Part shown: one piece after another, positions 27,200 through 32,991 of the stretch
Layout of the letters: each line of letters opens with the position of its first letter
Position numbering within the stretch: the first letter of the stretch is position 1
Origin: Planctomycetaceae bacterium
Lineage (GTDB): Bacteria; Planctomycetota; Planctomycetia; Planctomycetales; Planctomycetaceae
Length of the DNA: 32,991 nt
Direction: 5' to 3'
Assembly (NCBI GenBank): GCA_028291565.1
Contig: JAQGHT010000244.1
Coordinates: 1-32,991 of the forward strand
Made by a program: the position numbers and the translations under genes
Notes under the pieces: model-generated
The model's input: the letters and a program-made list of their open reading frames with translations, nothing else
Databases searched by the model: none
Told to the model about the DNA's origin: nothing

Positions 27200-28801
27200 A
27201 TGGATGGAAATCGCCTGGCTTGGATGCCCGTAATCGCCCTCCTGCTGATCGTGCCGTCATGTCGAACTCCCGAACTCCGTGGGCCGGACGTCGGGCGCGA
27301 CTCGCCGGATTCCTTCAATGGAGAAACCAGCACGGAAAATTCCGGTCAGCTCCCCTTCAACGAGTTTTTCAGCGATCCGTTGCTGACGGGCTTGATTGAC
27401 CAGGGGCTGGCTGGCAATCAGCAACTGAAGATCCTCGGTGAGGAAATCCAGATTGCCAATAACGAAGTGCTTCGGCGGCGCGGGGCGTATCTTCCCCTCG
27501 TAACGCTCGGGACCAACGCGGGGCTGAATAAATACAGCCTTTATACGCTCCCCGGAGCCGATAACGTGCAAAACACCTACCCAGGTGGCCACCACTTTCC
27601 CACTCCGCTACCCGATTTCATGGTCGCCGCGAATCTTTCCTGGCAAATCGACATCTGGAGACAATTGCGGAATGCCAGGGACGCTCAATCGCTGCGTTAC
27701 CTGAGTACCTGGGAGGGGCGAAACTACGTTGTAACTCGCCTGGTCGCAGAGATCGCCGAGAATTATTACAGTCTGATTGCGCTCGACAAACGCATGGAAA
27801 ACCTCGATCGGACAATCCTGCTTCAACAGGATAGCCTCGAGAAAGCCAAGGCCAAGAAGGAATTTGCCCAGGGCACAGAATTGGCTGTCCAGCGCTTCCA
27901 GGCCGAAGTTCAAAAGAACCAAAGTGAAAAGCTGATCATTACACAGGAAATCATTGAGGTCGAAAATCGGATCAACTTCCTCGTCGGCCGTTTCCCTGAG
28001 CCTGTTCAGCGGTCTACTGAATTCTTCGATCTGAACCTGCACGCACTCAGCGTGGGTATACCTGCGGATATGCTACGGAATCGACCCGATATCCGCCAGG
28101 CCGAGCGTGAGCTCGAAGCTGCCGGGCTGGACGTATTAGTCGCCAGGGCCAATTTCTATCCGAAGCTGGTTGTCACAGCGGGTGTAGGATACGAGGCTTT
28201 CGAAACCAGGTTTCTGCTCCAAACACCAGAATCTTTGATTTATAGCGTCGCAGGCGGACTGGTTGCCCCATTGATCAACAAGAAGGCGATCCAGGCTGAC
28301 TACATGAACGCCAACGCCAGACAATTGCAGGCTGTTTATGATTACCAGCGAGTTGTCCTCAACGGGTTTACCGAAGTCGTCAATCGCCTCTCCAAAGTGC
28401 AGAACTACACCAAGAGTATCGAGATCAAGAAGCAACAACTGGCGTCACTTGAGGCCTCGGTCAATGCCGCCACTCAACTCTTCGTGGCTGGCCGCATCGA
28501 TTACATTGATGTGCTGTTCGCCCAGCGTGACCTGAGAGACGCAAGAATCGTCCTGATCGATACCAAGAAAGAGCAATTGTCCGCGATCGTCAATACTTAC
28601 CAGGCACTTGGCGGCGGTCTAATACCGTTTGACTATCCCAATGCGGGGACTATCGTTCCAGTTGGACCTGTCGGACCAGATTTGCCGGTGCCAGCGGGCT
28701 TGCCCGTCCCGGCCGCTGCACCCGAAGCCGGTGCCGCTGCCCAAGTTCCACCTGCACTAGAGGTTGCACCAGTACCCGAAAACGGTGCTGAAAAGAAATG
28801 A
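27200..28801 (+). CDS. TolC-family / NodT-type outer membrane efflux lipoprotein
   Basis: Lipobox-like IALLLIVPSCR; LPFNEFFSDPLLTGLIDQGLAGNQQLKILGEEIQIANNEVLRRRGAYLP, ARDAQSLRYLSTWEGRNYVVTRLVAEIAENYYSLIALDKRM, GIPADMLRNRPDIRQAERELEAAGLDVLVARANFYPKL are typical OMF blocks. Confidence 0.93.
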   Translation: MDGNRLAWMPVIALLLIVPSCRTPELRGPDVGRDSPDSFNGETSTENSGQLPFNEFFSDPLLTGLIDQGLAGNQQLKILGEEIQIANNEVLRRRGAYLPLVTLGTNAGLNKYSLYTLPGADNVQNTYPGGHHFPTPLPDFMVAANLSWQIDIWRQLRNARDAQSLRYLSTWEGRNYVVTRLVAEIAENYYSLIALDKRMENLDRTILLQQDSLEKAKAKKEFAQGTELAVQRFQAEVQKNQSEKLIITQEIIEVENRINFLVGRFPEPVQRSTEFFDLNLHALSVGIPADMLRNRPDIRQAERELEAAGLDVLVARANFYPKLVVTAGVGYEAFETRFLLQTPESLIYSVAGGLVAPLINKKAIQADYMNANARQLQAVYDYQRVVLNGFTEVVNRLSKVQNYTKSIEIKKQQLASLEASVNAATQLFVAGRIDYIDVLFAQRDLRDARIVLIDTKKEQLSAIVNTYQALGGGLIPFDYPNAGTIVPVGPVGPDLPVPAGLPVPAAAPEAGAAAQVPPALEVAPVPENGAEKK

Positions 28802-28901
28802 CCGACGCACTTTGACAGAACTTCGGCCGCACGGGCGTGTCTTTATCACTTCCGTGCGGGTTACGAAGCCCAATAATCAGATTGTCAGTATAATCAGATT
28901 G

Positions 28902-29330
28902 TCAGGGGATCTGCGTTGAGTCAGCAATTTTTATGACGGCCAGCAACTCTCCGACCGTTCGATGCGCTTCAATCGGATGTCGCATCGGTTGGTCGACTCG
29001 GATTCTGTAGCTGTTCTGACGGCCGATCTTCTCGCGTTCGATGATTCCGCCAGCCTCAAGATCCGCGATGATCCGCTGCACCGCTCGCTCGGTAATCCCG
29101 ACCAGCAGCGCCACTTCTCGCAGCACAAGCGATGGGTTCCACGACAAGATCGCCAGCACGTGCGAATGATTCGTCAGGAACGTCCAATGTGTACCAGACG
29201 ATTCAGCAGGGGGTGAGTCTGGCTGGCTCAAGGCTGAAGAACGCAACTTTGATTGGGGCGGATCTGGCGGCAAGGCGGTGCGAGGACGCCTCCGGACCGC
29301 AATCAGCGCTTTTTCTCGGGTAGTTTTCAT
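28902..29330 (-). CDS. Winged-helix transcriptional regulator (MarR/ArsR-like)
   Basis: [63 protein letters not shown]: helix-turn-helix followed by wing. Start uncertain; N-terminal 45 aa low-complexity. Confidence 0.8.
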   Translation of the reverse strand: MKTTREKALIAVRRRPRTALPPDPPQSKLRSSALSQPDSPPAESSGTHWTFLTNHSHVLAILSWNPSLVLREVALLVGITERAVQRIIADLEAGGIIEREKIGRQNSYRIRVDQPMRHPIEAHRTVGELLAVIKIADSTQIP

Positions 29331-29830
29331 TGGAGCGACTCAATGTTTGAAAAAGAACAGCCTCGGCAAAAGGGGCAAATTAAAGTCTATCGGAGATAAT
29401 AGGATATGAAAATAGCGAATAGCAATACGCGATCACATTTTCATATGTCGCTGACGACTCGGAAGGACGATAGCGGGGAAACCACCAACAATTGACTGAA
29501 GACACAAAGTCACCCACTGCCGCTGACAAAACGATTCGACTACGTTGGATTCTTACCGAGGCTCGCTTGAGTTGATCTCAAACGACATGAAGATGCGGTG
29601 TTGTAGCAGCCACCAGTGTCTGAGAAAACGAGCAGACCCGAATGGCACCATGAATATCCTACGTACCAACATATGGCACGCATGTCAATGCGAATGGAGA
29701 GTGACTGTAGAGCAATAATCATGCCGCCCGAACCGGAGGCGATGGCGATTTGATGCTTGGGTTTGTCAGTCAGTGATGCCGCCGCCAGCAGTGAATTGTG
29801 GCCAGTTCGGCATCCCCGGCAGTTAATGCC

Positions 29831-29922
29831 GCAGTGGCACTCGCATGGAGCGGAATGGCGCTAGCCACCGGTGTCTGGATCGTGAAAAATCGGCCGCTAA
29901 CGCCGCGCCGCGCACGATTCTG
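29831..29922. repeat. Dispersed imperfect inverted repeat, copy 2
   Basis: GCACTCGCATGGAGCGGAATGGCGCTAGCCACCGGTGTCTGGATCGTGAAAAATCGGCCGCTAACGCCGCGCCGCGCACGATTCTG, closely related to 12181..12268. Confidence 0.82.
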
Positions 29923-30119
29923 TTAACGCCCGACAGGGCGTTGCCTCCACAAATTGCTGGCATTTGTCACCCCCTGTTGACTGTGTGTCCTGCTCACTCT
30001 CTGCCGCTGGCTCCTCAAAAAGGTGCCCTCACGCGAACATTCTATCGAACGTTAAAACTTCGTAACCCTGTCCATTAGCTGCCATCGCCGCTTGACGCGG
30101 AGCTAAAATCTTCTATGTT

Positions 30120-30141
30120 TACACGACATCGGATTCGTGTA
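30120..30141. promoter_or_regulatory. Candidate operator, distal copy: TACACGA-N8-TCGTGTA
   Basis: Perfect 7-bp dyad TACACGA CATCGGAT TCGTGTA, repeated at 30401..30422 with identical half-sites and spacing. Confidence 0.5.
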
Positions 30142-30400
30142 TTGTCGTACGCATGTGTATCACCGTGGTATTACTGGGGATATGAATTGTCCGTAGTGCA
30201 ATCTTGCAGTAGATCCGTGAACCGAGAAAGTCGCCAGCCTCACGCGAACTCGCCCACCGAACGTTAAAACTTGGTAACCCCGCACATGAAGACCTCGTAA
30301 GACTCCGTGTAAACTCTTAGCAGCACAGCACATAAGCTCTTTGCAACTCTGGAAGCAAGCTTGCGTCCCGGCTTGACCCAGATTCGAAATTGGCTATCGT

Positions 30401-30422
30401 TACACGACAGAAGATTCGTGTA
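30401..30422. promoter_or_regulatory. Candidate operator, proximal copy: TACACGA-N8-TCGTGTA
   Basis: Perfect 7-bp dyad TACACGA CAGAAGAT TCGTGTA, 45 bp upstream of the ATG (30468) of the RND adaptor gene. Confidence 0.55.
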
Positions 30423-30467
30423 TTACCGAACGCATGTTTGTGACACCGAACGTATTTGGGACAACCA

Positions 30468-31577
30468 ATGATAGAGAACACCATCAAAGTCTTACCAAGA
30501 CTGACCACCATCCTGGCACTGCTTTCTCTCGGCTTACCCGGATGCAGCACTCATCACGAGGAGCACGAGCATGAAGCTCACAAGATCGTGGCCACCACTC
30601 CTCAGGCAAAGGACGTGACCATCACGCAACAGTTTGTCTGCCAGATCCACTCGCAACGTCACATTCAAGTTCGCGTACTCGAGCGAGGGTATTTGGAGAA
30701 GATTCCTGTTAAGGAGGGGCAGAAGGTCAAGGAGGGCGATTCGTTGTTCTCGATTATTCCAGTGCTGTACCAGACAAAACTGGATGCTGAGAAAGCCGAG
30801 GCCAGGCTGGCGCAATTGGAGTACAACTACACCAAGAGGTTGCAGCTGGACAAAGTGGTCTCTTTGAATGAAGTGGCGCTGCACGAGGCCAAGGTACAGA
30901 AGGCGGATGCCAAAGTACAACAGGTGGCAGCTGAGCTGGGCTTCACGCACGTGAAAGCGGCTTTTGATGGCATCATCGACCGACTACTGCAGCAGCAAGG
31001 CAGCCTGGTTGAGGAGGGCGAGATCCTCACGACCTTGTCCGATAACAGCCTGATGTGGGTCTATTTCAACGTGCCCGAAGCTCAATATCTCGAATACATG
31101 GCTGCCCAGAAAGAGAAAAAAGAGGATCTGCACGTCGAACTCATGCTGGCAAACGGTCAAAAGTTCCACCAACCCGGCAAGATCGGTGCGATCGAGGCCG
31201 ACTTCAACAACCAGACGGGGAACATCCCGTTCCGAGCGGATTTTCCGAACCCGGACAATTTGCTGCGTCACGGTCAGACCGGCAACGTGTTGATTCACCG
31301 AGTGTTGCATGACGCCATCGTCATTCCTCAACGGGCGGTTTTCGAGGTTCTTGACAAGCGGTATGTTTACGTCGTCGACAAAGACGACGTGGCTCACCAG
31401 CGGGAGATCGAAGTCCAGAACGAATTGGAGGACATTTTTGTTATTAAGAGCGGACTCGAAGTCAGCGACAAGATCGTACTTGAAGGAGGCCGGCAGATTC
31501 GCGACGGCGAGAAAGTCGAATACGAGGATCGTCGACCGGAACAGGTTGCGACAGATCTGAAGTTTCACGCAGAATAA
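30468..31577 (+). CDS. RND efflux periplasmic adaptor (membrane fusion protein, AcrA-like)
   Basis: Lipobox-like LLSLGLPGCS; VRVLERGYLEKIPVKEGQKVKEGDSLFSI (lipoyl half), FTHVKAAFDGIIDRLLQQQGSLVEEGEILTTLSDNSLMWVYFNVPE, ILRATG-type ...VLIHRVLHDAIVIPQRAVFEVLDKRYVYVV. Track start 30456 is TTG; ATG at 30468 preferred. Confidence 0.92.
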   Translation: MIENTIKVLPRLTTILALLSLGLPGCSTHHEEHEHEAHKIVATTPQAKDVTITQQFVCQIHSQRHIQVRVLERGYLEKIPVKEGQKVKEGDSLFSIIPVLYQTKLDAEKAEARLAQLEYNYTKRLQLDKVVSLNEVALHEAKVQKADAKVQQVAAELGFTHVKAAFDGIIDRLLQQQGSLVEEGEILTTLSDNSLMWVYFNVPEAQYLEYMAAQKEKKEDLHVELMLANGQKFHQPGKIGAIEADFNNQTGNIPFRADFPNPDNLLRHGQTGNVLIHRVLHDAIVIPQRAVFEVLDKRYVYVVDKDDVAHQREIEVQNELEDIFVIKSGLEVSDKIVLEGGRQIRDGEKVEYEDRRPEQVATDLKFHAE

Positions 31578-31710
31578 CTTCCGCTCCTCGATCCGATGCT
31601 CAATTCGGCGCTCATTGAGCCAATCGATCGCGGGAGTCATCGTTGTCATACATCTCATTCGTCGCCGCGACTCTATGAAATACTGAAATCTTCCGGACCC
31701 GCTCAGAATC

Positions 31711-32991
31711 ATGTTCTCACAATTCCTCCGCAGACCGGCATTGGCGATCGTTATCTCGATCCTCATCTTGTTCCTCGGAGGGTTGTCCATCAAGACCCTG
31801 CCGATCTCTCAGTTCCCATCCGTTGCGCCACCGAGCGTTGTGGTCACGGTTGCATATCCCGGCGCCAGTGCCAACGTTCTGGTCGATTCGGTACTGGTGA
31901 TCTTGGAGCAGGCCATCAATGGCGTGCCGGACATGCGCTATATGGCCTCCGCCGCCACCAGCGCCGGCGAAGCGACGATCATGATCATCTTCGAGCCGGG
32001 CACGGATCCGAACGTGGCTGTCTTAAATGTGCAAAACCGAATCCAGACCGTGAAGCAAAGGCTCCCGCCCCTGGTGGAGCGCGAGGGCATCATCGTCATG
32101 CAGGCCATGACGAGCATGTTGATGTATGTGAACATCTACAGCAAGGATCCCACGCACGACCAGAACTTCCTTTACAACTACGCGTTTGTCGACATCCTGC
32201 CTGAGATCAAGCGGGTCCGCGGAATCGGCAGCGCCATTATTCTCGGCAGCCGCCAGTATGCCATGCGAGTCTGGTTGGATCTCGACCGCATGCGCGCCTA
32301 CAACATCAACTCCGATGACGTCATGAAGGCGATCGGAGAACAGAGCATGATTGGTTCGCCTGGGCGACTCGGCCAGGCGACAGGGAAGACGTCACAAACA
32401 GTTGAGTACGTGCTGACTTGGGTCGGACGCTACAACAAGCCGGAGCAGTATGAAAATATCATTCTGAGAGCAAATGAAAAAGGCGAGATCCTGCGATTGA
32501 AGGACGTTGCCAAAGTCGAAATGAGCGCTTCGTACTACAACATTTACTCGAACATCGACGGTCATCCCTCGGCGGCCATCGTTCTCAAGCAACTTCCAGG
32601 TACCAACGCCGCCGTCGTCATCGAGGAAGTGAAGGAGCGGCTCAAGGAGATCAAGGAAGCGTCGGTCCTGCCTGCTGTCGATTTTGAAGTGAGCTACGAT
32701 GTTTCCAGCTTCCTGGAGGCCTCGATCGAGCAGGTGTTGCATACCCCGCTCGAAGCCTTCGTGCTGGTTTCTCTGGTGGTCTACCTGTTCCTCGGTGATT
32801 TGCGTTCCACATTGATCCCGACCCTCGCGGTTCCGGTGTCTCTGATCGGAACGTTCTTTTTCCTGCAATTGTTTGGTATGTCGATCAATCTGATCACGCT
32901 ATTCGCGCTTGTACTGGCAATTGGCGTCGTGGTAGACGACGCGATTGTGGTGGTGGAAGCGGTGCATGCCAAAATGCATGAAAAACACCTG
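31711..32991 (+). CDS. RND efflux inner membrane permease (AcrB/MexF-like), truncated at window edge
   Basis: Translation from ATG 31711 is open to the window end: MFSQFLRRPALAIVISILILFLGGLSIKTLPISQFPSVAPPSVVVTVAYPGASANVLVDSVLVILEQAINGVPDMRYM...FLGDLRSTLIPTLAVPVSLIGTFFFLQLFGMSINLITLFALVLAIGVVVDDAIVVVEAV. Contains the TM4 VVDDAI motif. Confidence 0.95.
   Translation, partial: MFSQFLRRPALAIVISILILFLGGLSIKTLPISQFPSVAPPSVVVTVAYPGASANVLVDSVLVILEQAINGVPDMRYMASAATSAGEATIMIIFEPGTDPNVAVLNVQNRIQTVKQRLPPLVEREGIIVMQAMTSMLMYVNIYSKDPTHDQNFLYNYAFVDILPEIKRVRGIGSAIILGSRQYAMRVWLDLDRMRAYNINSDDVMKAIGEQSMIGSPGRLGQATGKTSQTVEYVLTWVGRYNKPEQYENIILRANEKGEILRLKDVAKVEMSASYYNIYSNIDGHPSAAIVLKQLPGTNAAVVIEEVKERLKEIKEASVLPAVDFEVSYDVSSFLEASIEQVLHTPLEAFVLVSLVVYLFLGDLRSTLIPTLAVPVSLIGTFFFLQLFGMSINLITLFALVLAIGVVVDDAIVVVEAVHAKMHEKHL

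Noticed and set aside
1-32991. CRISPR array, tRNA or rRNA genes, integrase or transposase
   Set aside because: No regularly spaced repeats, no cloverleaf with CCA end, no rRNA-like conserved blocks, and no transposase or recombinase motifs were seen on either strand.

Overview
The window looks like a planctomycete chromosomal segment: DUF1501 protein, TIGR03009-like protein, LEPR-x-LL-like N-terminus on a giant surface protein, and many short dispersed palindromes. Recognisable genes are: three tandem paralogous hypothetical proteins with a GspG/pseudopilin-like C-terminal region (one truncated at the left edge), a DUF1501 protein, an SGNH/GDSL-like protein, ribosomal protein bS18, an MFS transporter, a DUF2617-like protein, purine nucleoside phosphorylase, an isoleucyl-tRNA synthetase, an OstA/LptA-like protein, a 2111-aa multidomain surface protein, an Imm51-like protein, a TIGR03009-like protein, and a tripartite RND efflux locus (OMF, wHTH regulator, MFP, truncated RND permease). 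No rRNA, tRNA, CRISPR array or transposase was identified. The observations most worth following up are: (a) an IleRS whose HIGH motif reads GVHH (the HXGH-to-GXHH swap) and whose KMSKS motif reads PMHKS; (b) two dispersed long perfect hairpins sharing a core and differing by compensatory arm changes (one a 71-bp perfect palindrome); (c) a duplicated region upstream of the RND genes carrying two copies of TACACGA-N8-TCGTGTA; (d) a giant exported protein with about 16 beta-propeller-like repeats; (e) further dispersed REP-like palindromes. All functional calls come from reading the sequence; no searches were run.
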